From CBDCGW01 sp964430745 (GTDB taxonomy: Bacteria; Acidobacteriota; UBA890): DNA of 5,273 bases. The position numbers and the translations under genes are program-made. This document shows positions 1-5,273 of this stretch, one piece after another (the first letter of the stretch is position 1; each line of letters starts with the position of its first letter). The notes beneath the pieces are model-generated. The model saw only the letters and a program-made list of their open reading frames with translations. It had not been told where the DNA came from and made no database searches. Where the stretch lies: the NCBI GenBank assembly GCA_964430745.1, contig CAYSHI010000267.1:1-5273 (forward strand), given 5' to 3'.

Positions 1-59
1 GTCGTCTTGGCCGGGCGGCGGCGGGTCGTGGCAGGTCCGACGCGGCGATTCTGATCTGA

Positions 60-262
60 GGGAGGGGCGAGATCTCGATGCTGTCCTCTCGCGTGTACTG
101 CGATCCGCAGACGCGGCGCTAGCCGCTCAAGAGCTCGCACCTCACGCGAAGGGCAGCACCGAGAACACGCCCCTCCCGTGAACCTCAGACGCGGCGAAGC
201 CGCTCAAGAACCCGCACCTCACGCGAAGGGCAGCATCGAGATCTCGCCCCTGCCGTCGACCT
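60..262. repeat. Small repeat cluster: one inverted and two tandem direct copies
   Basis: Copies R1 (108-185) and R2 (186-262) are adjacent direct repeats, about 87% identical by hand alignment (9 mismatches and one single-base gap over 78 columns). They share an exact 23-base block at 136-158 and 213-235. A third, shorter copy L (about 60-95) lies in the opposite orientation. Bases 63-83 are the exact reverse complement of 231-251 (21 bp), and 60-83 matches the reverse complement of 154-177 at 21 of 24 positions. The arms contain the 10-base palindrome CGAGATCTCG. The layout could form a stem with a loop of about 147 bases. No transposase or target-site duplication is visible. The cluster could be a REP/MITE-like intergenic element or a decayed local duplication. 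Confidence 0.75.
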
Positions 263-276
263 CCACCGCCCCGACG

Positions 277-310
277 CGCCGGCGGCCACGTTCTCATCGA
301 GCCGCCGGCG
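277..310 (-). terminator. GC-rich hairpin downstream of lemA, possible terminator
   Basis: CGCCGGCGGC at 277-286 pairs perfectly with GCCGCCGGCG at 301-310, giving a 10-bp all-GC stem with a 14-base loop. It begins about 40 bases beyond the lemA stop codon on the minus strand. No T-run follows the stem on that strand, so it is not a classical intrinsic terminator. It may instead protect the 3' end of the transcript or assist termination. The stem is seen directly; its role is inferred. Confidence 0.35.
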
Positions 311-349
311 TTGGATCGTGGCGTCGGATCGTGGAGGTGGATGGTGGGG

Positions 350-925
350 CTATCGTTCGGGGGGGCTGTCCATGTCGACTCGCGGAACCACGCGCTCGGC
401 GGCGCTGTCGAGCTCGAAGAAGGTCTCCGCTTCGAAATGGAACATGCCCGCGACGATGCTCGAGGGGAAGGTCTCGCGCAGTGCGTTCATGTCGCGCACG
501 TTGCCGTTGAAGAAGCGTCGTGCCGCGGCGATGCGGTCTTCCGTCTCGGCGAGTTGCTGCTGCAGGGCGAGGAAGTTGGTGTTCGCCTTGAGGTCAGGGT
601 AGTCCTCGACGACGGCGAAGAGCTTCTGCATACCGAGCATCAGGGCCGTCTCGGCGCCCGCCTGTGAGGCCGCGCTGCCCCGGTTGGCGGCGGCACGATT
701 GCGTAGCTCGGTGACGCCTTCGAGCAACTCTCTCTCATGCGTGGCGTATCCCTTGACGGTGGCGACGAGGTTGGGAATGAGCTCGTAGCGGCGTTTGAGC
801 TCGACGTCGATGTCCGCCCAGCTCTCGCGTACGTGCTGCCGCAGTCGCACGAAGCGGTTGTACGTCGCCACCAACCAGATGACGGCAACCAGGAATACCG
901 CGCCGACGGCGATCAATCCCGCCAT
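350..925 (-). CDS. lemA: LemA family protein
   Basis: This 191-residue protein fits the LemA family, which is anchored by one N-terminal membrane helix and has a helical-bundle domain facing out of the membrane. Residues 2-21 form the hydrophobic segment (LIAVGAVFLVAVIWLVATYN). The family signature follows: RESWADIDVELKRRYELIPN at about 33-52, then VKGYATHE at 57-64, NTNFLALQQQLAETEDRI near 115-132, and ARRFFNGNVRDMN at 135-147. Length and domain order are normal and the gene is intact. The ATG at 925 lies 3 bases after the stop codon of the upstream gene and has no strong Shine-Dalgarno sequence, which suggests translational coupling. The biochemical role of LemA is not well established; links to envelope biology have been proposed. 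Family assignment is confident, function is not. Confidence 0.95.
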   Translation of the reverse strand: MAGLIAVGAVFLVAVIWLVATYNRFVRLRQHVRESWADIDVELKRRYELIPNLVATVKGYATHERELLEGVTELRNRAAANRGSAASQAGAETALMLGMQKLFAVVEDYPDLKANTNFLALQQQLAETEDRIAAARRFFNGNVRDMNALRETFPSSIVAGMFHFEAETFFELDSAAERVVPRVDMDSPPER

Positions 926-928
926 GGA

Positions 929-1624
929 TCAATCACCGAGCTGCGAGGTCAGATAGTCGGGCCACTGGTCGAAGAACTCGTCCATGCGCCGCAACCATCG
1001 TTTGAACTCTTGCGGCTCCCAGCGGACGCGGTCCTGCGCCACACAGCAACGACCTTGCTCGATATCGATCATGGGCACCTCCTTGGCCAGCAACCACTCC
1101 ATCATACGAGGGTGCACGACGTCGTAGGCGAACTTCTTGTCGGAGCTCTTGACGTAAAACGCGCGGCTGAACTCCTCCGACTCGAAGTCGATGTCGTCGA
1201 AGCCAATGGCGCCCGCAAGCCGATCGAACATCCCTTCGCGACGTATCAGCAGGTCAGGTGTGCGATCGAAGGGAAGATGGAGGATCAGGTAGCTGAGCCG
1301 GTAGGTGGTCGTGTTGTTGTTCTTGCCGGTGCGCCGCGTGACCTTGTAGTTGAAGTCGCCCATCTTCACCGTGTAGGCGCGGCCGTCGATCTCGGTGGAC
1401 CCGTACAGGGTGTTGTAGGCGACGCGGCTGTGCCCCTTGCGGAAGATCTCGAAGTGGGCGTACTCGTCGTCGTGGCCGCGGTCGCTGGAAGGATCGAATT
1501 CCCAGCCGAGCTCCGCCGCCAGCGCCGCCATGGCCTCCCGCCTCTTCTTGGTGGCGAGATGCGACAGGTAGATCGCCAGCGCGATGCCGCCGATGACGAG
1601 CACAACCACCAACGGTACCGGCAT
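929..1624 (-). CDS. Membrane-anchored protein of unknown function, LemA partner
   Basis: I cannot name this 231-residue protein. It starts with a hydrophobic helix (residues 3-20) followed by a basic stretch (KKRRE, 26-30), which predicts one membrane anchor with the rest of the chain cytoplasmic. The soluble part has alternating hydrophobic/polar stretches typical of a beta-rich fold at about 40-125, then a segment IGFDDIDFESEEFSRAFYV (140-158) and a helical C-terminus rich in Trp and Arg (about 170-222). Adjacent Cys193-Cys194 are the only cysteines. No catalytic motif is visible. The ATG is supported by AGGGAGGG at 1632-1639, 7 bases upstream. It overlaps in layout with the LemA plus DUF3137 pairs known in many bacteria, and it may be a divergent relative, but I cannot confirm that from sequence alone. 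The 3-base gap to lemA argues for joint function. Confidence 0.85.
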   Translation of the reverse strand: MPVPLVVVLVIGGIALAIYLSHLATKKRREAMAALAAELGWEFDPSSDRGHDDEYAHFEIFRKGHSRVAYNTLYGSTEIDGRAYTVKMGDFNYKVTRRTGKNNNTTTYRLSYLILHLPFDRTPDLLIRREGMFDRLAGAIGFDDIDFESEEFSRAFYVKSSDKKFAYDVVHPRMMEWLLAKEVPMIDIEQGRCCVAQDRVRWEPQEFKRWLRRMDEFFDQWPDYLTSQLGD

Positions 1625-1703
1625 GATCGAGCCCTCCCTGCTCCGAGTTCGCCCGCGCCGACCGGTTTCATGCCGTCAGCGGCGTGCATTCACAGGGTGC
1701 CGC

Positions 1704-1731
1704 AAAACCACCGGGAGCTTCACGTCTCCCG
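1704..1731 (-). terminator. Weak intrinsic terminator after the NfuA-like gene
   Basis: On the minus strand the stem CGGGAG (1731-1726), an 8-base loop and CTCCCG (1717-1712) follow directly on the TGA stop codon. GTGG and then TTTT (1707-1704) come next. The 6-bp GC-rich stem and short T-run have the arrangement of an intrinsic terminator, but the T-run is short and offset by four bases, so efficiency is doubtful. It would separate the NfuA-like gene from the downstream pair. Confidence 0.45.
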
Positions 1732-2373
1732 TCAGACGTTGAACGAACCGCCCTTCCCCTGCGTGAAATACGGATTATCACCGGAGGCGTGGTCGGTTCT
1801 GTCGTAGACGCTCTCGATCTCGGGGATCTGCTCCTTGAGCATGCGCTCGATGCCGTGCTTGAGCGTCACATCGACCATACCGCAGCCCTGACACCCACCG
1901 CCGAGCTCGACGTAGGCGATGCCGCCGCTCACCTCGAGCAGCGTCACGTTACCGCCGTGCGTCTGCACGCCGGGATTGATCTGCTCCTCGATGAACTGCT
2001 TCACACGGGCGAACAGAGGGTCCTTCGACGGGTCGGGCTCGTTCGGATTGTTGACGCTGAAGCCACCGCCCGAAACGCTGTCGATGTAGTCGACCGAGGC
2101 GCCGCGCAGCAGATGAAAGCTGAATCCGTCGACGTAGAGGTCGAATCCCTCCTGCGCGATGACGACGTCGTTTTCCTGCTTTTCGTCGAACTTGAAGCCG
2201 TAGTCGTAGTTCGTACGGCCGCCTTGCACGTACACTCGCAGCCCCGTGTCCTCGGGCTGATTGGTGGACTCGGCGAATTCCAGCACTTTCAAGGCTGCTG
2301 CGGTCGTGAAGGTAACCGGCTTGACCTCAACCGTGGTGTCCTGCAGGGGCGATGTGGTTTTTTCCTGGCTCAT
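1732..2373 (-). CDS. nfuA: NfuA-like Fe-S cluster carrier (degenerate A-type domain + NifU C-terminal domain)
   Basis: This 213-residue cytoplasmic protein probably binds a [4Fe-4S] cluster and hands it to apo-enzymes. Residues about 18-112 resemble the A-type (IscA/HesB) fold, with GLRVYVQGGRTNYDYGFKFD (44-63) and GGGFSVNNPN (102-111). All three cluster-binding cysteines of a true A-type carrier are absent; the first is replaced by Arg53 in GGR. Residues about 118-190 are the NifU C-terminal (Nfu) domain, with INPGVQTHGGNVTLLEV (132-148) and GGGCQGCGM, whose Cys161 and Cys164 form the CxxC cluster site. This is the NfuA architecture; the E. coli protein is 191 residues, and here extra length lies in the N- and C-terminal tails. 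The ATG at 2373 has GGAGGAG (2377-2383) just upstream. It lies 86 bases beyond the ATP-grasp stop codon, with its own likely promoter in between. Confidence 0.92.
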   Translation of the reverse strand: MSQEKTTSPLQDTTVEVKPVTFTTAAALKVLEFAESTNQPEDTGLRVYVQGGRTNYDYGFKFDEKQENDVVIAQEGFDLYVDGFSFHLLRGASVDYIDSVSGGGFSVNNPNEPDPSKDPLFARVKQFIEEQINPGVQTHGGNVTLLEVSGGIAYVELGGGCQGCGMVDVTLKHGIERMLKEQIPEIESVYDRTDHASGDNPYFTQGKGGSFNV

Positions 2374-2419
2374 GAGCTCCTCCGGGGCCGGTAGGTATCT
2401 GGGTAACCGGCATCGAGTG

Positions 2420-2448
2420 ATCCTAGGACACCGATCCGGGCCGGTAAA
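2420..2448 (-). promoter_or_regulatory. Putative sigma70-type promoter for the NfuA-like gene
   Basis: On the minus strand TTTACC (2448-2443) and TAGGAT (2425-2420) are 17 bases apart. Each matches 4 of 6 bases of the -35 and -10 consensus. Transcription would begin near 2413, leaving a leader of about 40 bases that includes the Shine-Dalgarno sequence. Within that leader a 6-bp inverted repeat, GCCGGT (2387-2392) with ACCGGC (2406-2411), could be an operator half-site pair or a small hairpin. The assignment rests on spacing and partial consensus only. Confidence 0.4.
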
Positions 2449-2459
2449 GCAGCGGATGG

Positions 2460-3749
2460 CTACGCCGGCTCGATCTCCAGGCGCAGGCGGGCGTGTGCGC
2501 TACGCAGGGCGGCCTCCGCTTCTTCGGGTGTCGCGGCATGCGCGAAGATGAAGCCGAGGTAACGATTGCCTTCGGGTAGCGGCACGACGGGCTGCCCCTG
2601 GTTGATGGTGAAGGTGATCTCGCGGACACCCTCGACCCTCTTCGCCTCGTTCAGCCCCCCGACGCCTCGCAGCACACCCGCAGTCGGAATGGGGATCATC
2701 ATGACGCCGGCGGCGTTGCCTTCGCGCCGCACGTCGTCGACCTCTTCGCCCATCGCATGGAGCAGTATGAGCTCCTCGAGGGACACTCCTGTGCCGAAGC
2801 GCAACACTCGGGGACACAGACCGCCGATGGAACGGGCGGCGATGTCGACGAGGAACACCCCGCTCGCATTGACGCGCATCTCGGCGTGCAACGGCCCCTC
2901 GCGCAGGCCGAGAGCACCGACTGCCCGCTCGACGGTCTCGACGATCGCTCGTTGCGAGGATTCGTCCGCCCGCGACGGCGTCACGTAGATGGTCTCCTCG
3001 AAGTAGGGGCCCTCCATCGGGTCGGGCTTGTCGAAGAGGGCCAGCAGCCGCAACGCGCCGTCGCGCAGCATCGCTTCGACGGCATACTCGGGGCCGGGTA
3101 TGTACTCCTCCACCAGGATGAGGTGCGATTCCGCGTTGCCACCGCCGGCCCGCTTTTCTGCGTGGAGGATCTCCCCGATGCGGCGGGTGGCGGCGCGGAA
3201 CTCGATGTCGTCGTCGGCCCGGATAACGCCGCGGCTGGCGGCAAGAAAAGTGGGCTTCAGGACACGCGGAAACGAGAACCGTCCACGGTCGTCGAACCCC
3301 CCGGTCGCGCTCCGTATCCGTTGATCACGCTCCGGTCTCGCAGCATCCGCGAACCCTTCTCCGAGATCGAGGACCCGGAAAGCCGGCGACGGCAAACCGG
3401 CTTCGGAGAGCGTCTGGCGCAAGCTGAGCTTGCTGCGCGTCGGCAACACGGCGTCGAGCGGATTGTGGGGGAGCGCCAGCGCGGTGCCCACGGCGGCGGC
3501 CAATGCCGTGGTCTCATCCTCTGCCGCCACAACCGCGCCGATGGGAAAGGTGCGGTGAAACTCCTCGATGGCCTGTGTGGCGCCGTCCAGATCCGAAAAA
3601 TCGAGCGTCAGTGTCGAGCCGGGGGTCAACGCCTGGAGAGCCTGGCTGCCGTTGGTGCCCACCGTGACGGCGACGTCGAGGCGTTCCGCGGCAGACACGA
3701 AGTCGGCGGCGTGATAGGTGTTCGTGGGCATCAACAGTAGGACGCGCAC
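2460..3749 (-). CDS. ATP-grasp domain ligase, L-amino-acid-ligase-like
   Basis: This 429-residue enzyme probably joins a carboxylate to an amine through an acyl-phosphate, using ATP and Mg2+. Residues 1 to about 105 look like the Rossmann-like pre-ATP-grasp domain (VLLLMPTNTYHAADFV; PIGAVVAAEDETTALAA at 69-85). The ATP-grasp core follows, with FPRVLKP (160-166, Lys165 a likely ATP ligand), LVEEYIPGPEYAVE (212-225, linker to the adenine pocket), GPLHAEMRV (285-293, Glu290 a likely Mg ligand) and FLVDIAARSIGGLCPRVL (299-316). The C-terminal part (about 345-425) resembles the extra C-terminal domain of amino-acid ligases and carnosine-synthase-type enzymes. The usual E-x-N metal motif reads D-x-A here (302-304). 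The start is GTG at 3749, with GGGGAG about 11 bases upstream, a slightly long spacer. It follows the TAXI gene by 32 bases. The substrate cannot be read from the sequence. Confidence 0.9.
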   Translation of the reverse strand: MRVLLLMPTNTYHAADFVSAAERLDVAVTVGTNGSQALQALTPGSTLTLDFSDLDGATQAIEEFHRTFPIGAVVAAEDETTALAAAVGTALALPHNPLDAVLPTRSKLSLRQTLSEAGLPSPAFRVLDLGEGFADAARPERDQRIRSATGGFDDRGRFSFPRVLKPTFLAASRGVIRADDDIEFRAATRRIGEILHAEKRAGGGNAESHLILVEEYIPGPEYAVEAMLRDGALRLLALFDKPDPMEGPYFEETIYVTPSRADESSQRAIVETVERAVGALGLREGPLHAEMRVNASGVFLVDIAARSIGGLCPRVLRFGTGVSLEELILLHAMGEEVDDVRREGNAAGVMMIPIPTAGVLRGVGGLNEAKRVEGVREITFTINQGQPVVPLPEGNRYLGFIFAHAATPEEAEAALRSAHARLRLEIEPA

Positions 3750-3781
3750 GGCTTACGTAGCTCCCCGGTAGTCAGTTGTCC

Positions 3782-4726
3782 TCAGCGGCTCTCCTGGAGC
3801 CAGCGCTCGGCCGCCGGATGCAGGGGGATCGGCGTGGCGGCCATGGCAGAGAGGTCGATTTGTGCGGCGATGCCGTTGACGCGCACGAGCACCTGCAACC
3901 GGTCGCGAAGGGCATTGAGCAAGGCCACGGCGGGTTCCGCCTCGAGGTCCTCCATCGCCACGATCCAGTTCATCACCGACACCGTGGGGACGTCCGCTTC
4001 GACACCACTGTAGGTGCCGGCGGGAATCGCCGCGGGTGCGTAGTACGGGTGGGTCGCCCGAAGCCTCTCGGCATCCTCGGGAGGCACCGGCACGAGCGTC
4101 ACCGCGGCGTTCGTGGTTGCCTCCAGGACTGCGGCGGCGGGATACCCGACGGAGAGGATCGCCGCGTCGATGGCCCCGTCGCGGAGCGCCGCCGAGGACT
4201 CCGAGAACGAAAGGAAGCGCTCGTCGATGTCTTCATAGTCGAGTTCGTATGCGCCCAACAGGTGACGGGCGAATTGCTCGGTGCCGCTGCCGGCCGAGCC
4301 CACCGAAACGACCTGGTCGGCGAGGTCGGCAACCGATTCGATACCCGAATCGTCGCGTACGAGTACGTGGGCCACGTTCGGGTACAACGGGGCGACGACG
4401 CGCAGCCCCGGAACAGCGTCAAGCTCGCCGGCGCCGTCGAACGCGGCCCTGGCCGACGAGCCGATAGCGAATCCCAAATCGATCTGCCCGTTGGCAATGC
4501 GGGCGATGTTCTCCACGGAGCCGCCGGTGACCTCGGCGGTGTACTGGCGAGAGGCGTCGTCCGCGGAGAGGATCGAAGCAATCGCGCCCCCGAGCGGGTA
4601 GTAGATTCCACCCGTGCCGCCGGTGCCGATGCTCAGAAACTGCACGCTCGGCCCCTCGTCGCCGCATGAGACCGTCGACAGCAGGGCGGCAAATAAGACT
4701 ACGAAGCGCAAGTAGCGTTGCAGCAT
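3782..4726 (-). CDS. TAXI family TRAP transporter solute-binding lipoprotein
   Basis: This 314-residue protein binds a small organic anion, probably a carboxylate or amino acid, outside the inner membrane for uptake by a TRAP transporter. The N-terminus is a lipoprotein signal peptide: basic MLQRYLR, a hydrophobic core, and LLSTVSC with Cys21 as the likely lipidated residue. Family features follow: FLSIGTGGTGGIYYPLGGAI at 30-49, TGGSVENIARIANGQIDLGF (67-86), VVSVGSAGSGTEQFA (139-153), DGAIDAAILSVGYPAAAV (183-200) and the C-terminal HPAAERWLQE (303-312). Length is normal for the family. The ATG at 4726 places the signal peptide correctly; its ribosome-binding site is weak (GGGAAA, about 5 bases upstream). 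No fused or separate TRAP membrane subunit is present in the window, so the permease must lie elsewhere or be missing. The ATP-grasp gene follows 32 bases downstream, probably in the same transcript. Confidence 0.93.
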   Translation of the reverse strand: MLQRYLRFVVLFAALLSTVSCGDEGPSVQFLSIGTGGTGGIYYPLGGAIASILSADDASRQYTAEVTGGSVENIARIANGQIDLGFAIGSSARAAFDGAGELDAVPGLRVVAPLYPNVAHVLVRDDSGIESVADLADQVVSVGSAGSGTEQFARHLLGAYELDYEDIDERFLSFSESSAALRDGAIDAAILSVGYPAAAVLEATTNAAVTLVPVPPEDAERLRATHPYYAPAAIPAGTYSGVEADVPTVSVMNWIVAMEDLEAEPAVALLNALRDRLQVLVRVNGIAAQIDLSAMAATPIPLHPAAERWLQESR

Positions 4727-4923
4727 GGGCGTTTCCCGGTCATGGGCGGAGTGCTCGGCGGCCGTCCGCCGGGGGAGGCTCCTTCCGCGCGGCGATGATA
4801 TTACCGCGCCCGCGGCGTTGATCGGATGGCTTCGGCCAAGCTCAGACAGTCAGTTCTTCGAAACTAATTCTCCTCCTCGAACGTCCTATGGGGTGAGCCC
4901 CCCATATTTGCGCGAGAAGACCC
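4727..4923. promoter_or_regulatory. Divergent intergenic region between the TAXI gene and the right-edge gene
   Basis: These 197 bases must drive the TAXI operon leftward and probably the right-edge gene rightward. Three stems are visible: CGGCGG/CCGCCG at 4756-4771 with a 4-base loop, inside the likely TAXI leader; GCGCGG (4787-4792) with CCGCGC (4804-4809); and TATGGGG (4887-4893) with CCCCATA (4900-4906), ending 17 bases before the GTG of the plus-strand gene. On the minus strand TAATAT (within 4798-4803) could be a -10 element, but no good -35 sits at the right distance. No convincing plus-strand promoter was found. Confidence 0.4.
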
Positions 4924-5273
4924 GTGACGCCTCGAAATCTCCGGCTGCTCTTTCCGGCACTGCTCCTCTCCTTTTCCGTGACGACGAACGTCCTCGGAGC
5001 GGGCGCCGGACGGCCCAGCGTCGGCGCGCTGCCTTTTGCGCCCGGCGGCGCCGCGACGCCTCTCTGGTACGGGCCGGATGGTCGGCCGCTGCCGTTCGAC
5101 ACTCACGAAGAGGCGGTGGCGTTTCTCGAAGCGGCGACGGTGGTCGAGACCGAGGAGATCCCCGGCAGCCAGAACAAGCCACTCAGAGTACTTCTGGAGA
5201 GCGGCGGAGTGAGGGCGCGTGCCGCCTTTCGTTCGGTCCGCAAGACGTGGCGACGGGAATGGATTCGCGGCAC
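4924..5273 (+). CDS. Secreted protein of unknown function, 3' end beyond the window
   Basis: A plus-strand frame stays open from GTG 4924 to the window edge (116 full codons). An in-frame TGA at 4894-4896 limits how far upstream it can start. The protein begins VTPRNLRLLFPALLLSFSV, a classic Sec signal peptide with a basic N-region and hydrophobic core, with likely cleavage near residues 25-28 (VLGAGAG). The mature part has a Pro/Gly-rich stretch followed by LWYGPDGRPLPFDTHEEAVA (48-67), a short predicted helix, and PLRVLLESGGVRARAAFRSV (87-106). The Shine-Dalgarno sequence is weak (GAGAAGA, 3 bases before GTG), so the exact start is uncertain; GTG at 4978 would remove most of the signal peptide. 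I do not recognise the family. The gene is divergent from the TAXI gene. Confidence 0.7.
   Translation, partial: MTPRNLRLLFPALLLSFSVTTNVLGAGAGRPSVGALPFAPGGAATPLWYGPDGRPLPFDTHEEAVAFLEAATVVETEEIPGSQNKPLRVLLESGGVRARAAFRSVRKTWRREWIRG

Larger units (their letters stand above)
1..349. other. Left-edge region without a convincing complete gene
   Basis: This stretch downstream of lemA holds a repeat cluster (about 60-262), a GC-rich hairpin (277-310) and a short direct repeat GGATCGTGG at 313-321 and 326-334. Plus-strand frame 2 is open from the window edge to a TGA at 179-181 (59 codons), so it could be the C-terminal tail of a convergent gene lying to the left. That tail has no recognisable motif and its third-position GC (about 69%) does not settle the matter. 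A 52-codon minus-strand ORF starting at ATG 297 has no Shine-Dalgarno sequence or recognisable content and overlaps the repeats. I do not call either as a gene. Confidence 0.5.

Noticed and set aside
60..262. Repeat cluster as a CRISPR array
   Set aside because: There are only three copies, one inverted, two directly abutting without spacers, and units of about 77 bases, none of which fits CRISPR architecture.
139..297. Minus-strand ORF of 52 codons downstream of lemA
   Set aside because: It has no Shine-Dalgarno sequence, overlaps the repeat cluster, and its product is compositionally biased without a motif.
737..1807. Long plus-strand ORF (356 codons) opposite lemA, the unknown membrane protein and the end of the NfuA-like gene
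   Set aside because: It lies antisense to three genes with clear family or context support, has no recognisable domain, and long antisense frames are expected in high-GC coding DNA.
1684..2394. Plus-strand ORF (236 codons) opposite the NfuA-like gene
   Set aside because: The minus strand encodes a clear NifU domain with CxxC; the plus-strand product has no recognisable feature.
2757..3740. Plus-strand ORF (327 codons) opposite the ATP-grasp gene
   Set aside because: It is antisense to a well-supported ATP-grasp enzyme, and its product is low-complexity Arg/Gly/Asp-rich with no motif.
3776..4669. Plus-strand ORF (297 codons) opposite the TAXI gene
   Set aside because: It mirrors a TAXI protein with intact signature motifs and shows only shadow-type composition.
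4842..5102. Minus-strand ORF (86 codons) across the right intergenic region
   Set aside because: Most of it is antisense to the signal-peptide ORF, and its product is Arg/Ser/Pro-rich with no motif.

Overview
The window is high-GC bacterial DNA, about 65% by eye. It comes from a Gram-negative-type organism: it carries a lipoprotein-type TAXI solute-binding protein, an NfuA-like Fe-S carrier and a Sec-signal secreted protein. The gene set could fit a proteobacterial or former-deltaproteobacterial environmental lineage, but nothing here fixes the taxon. There are no tRNA or rRNA genes, CRISPR arrays, transposases or phage genes.

Layout. Bases 1-349 hold no convincing complete gene. They contain a small repeat family (one inverted and two tandem direct copies, roughly 60-262) and a GC-rich hairpin at 277-310. 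Five complete genes then follow, all on the minus strand, so they are transcribed from right to left. In transcription order they are: a TAXI-family substrate-binding lipoprotein (4726-3782), an ATP-grasp ligase (3749-2460), an NfuA/NifU-like Fe-S protein (2373-1732), a membrane-anchored protein of unknown function (1624-929) and a LemA-family protein (925-350). At the right edge a plus-strand gene starts at about 4924 and runs off the window. It encodes a protein with an N-terminal signal peptide and is divergent from the TAXI gene.

Transcription units (inferred). The TAXI and ATP-grasp genes are 32 bases apart and probably co-transcribed. The NfuA-like gene has its own plausible sigma70-type promoter (2420-2448) and a weak intrinsic terminator just after its stop codon (1704-1731), so it looks monocistronic. 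The unknown membrane protein and LemA are only 3 bases apart, and the first has a strong Shine-Dalgarno sequence, so they look like a translationally coupled pair.

How the genes work together. The NfuA-like protein is a housekeeping Fe-S cluster carrier. LemA and its membrane-anchored neighbour probably act together at the envelope in an uncharacterised role. The TAXI binding protein and the ATP-grasp ligase may handle related small molecules such as amino or carboxylic acids, but the TRAP permease a TAXI protein normally needs is not in this window. I see no strong case for a novel defence or mobile system. The items most worth a second look are the repeat cluster at the left edge, the TAXI/ATP-grasp pairing, and the truncated secreted protein at the right edge.
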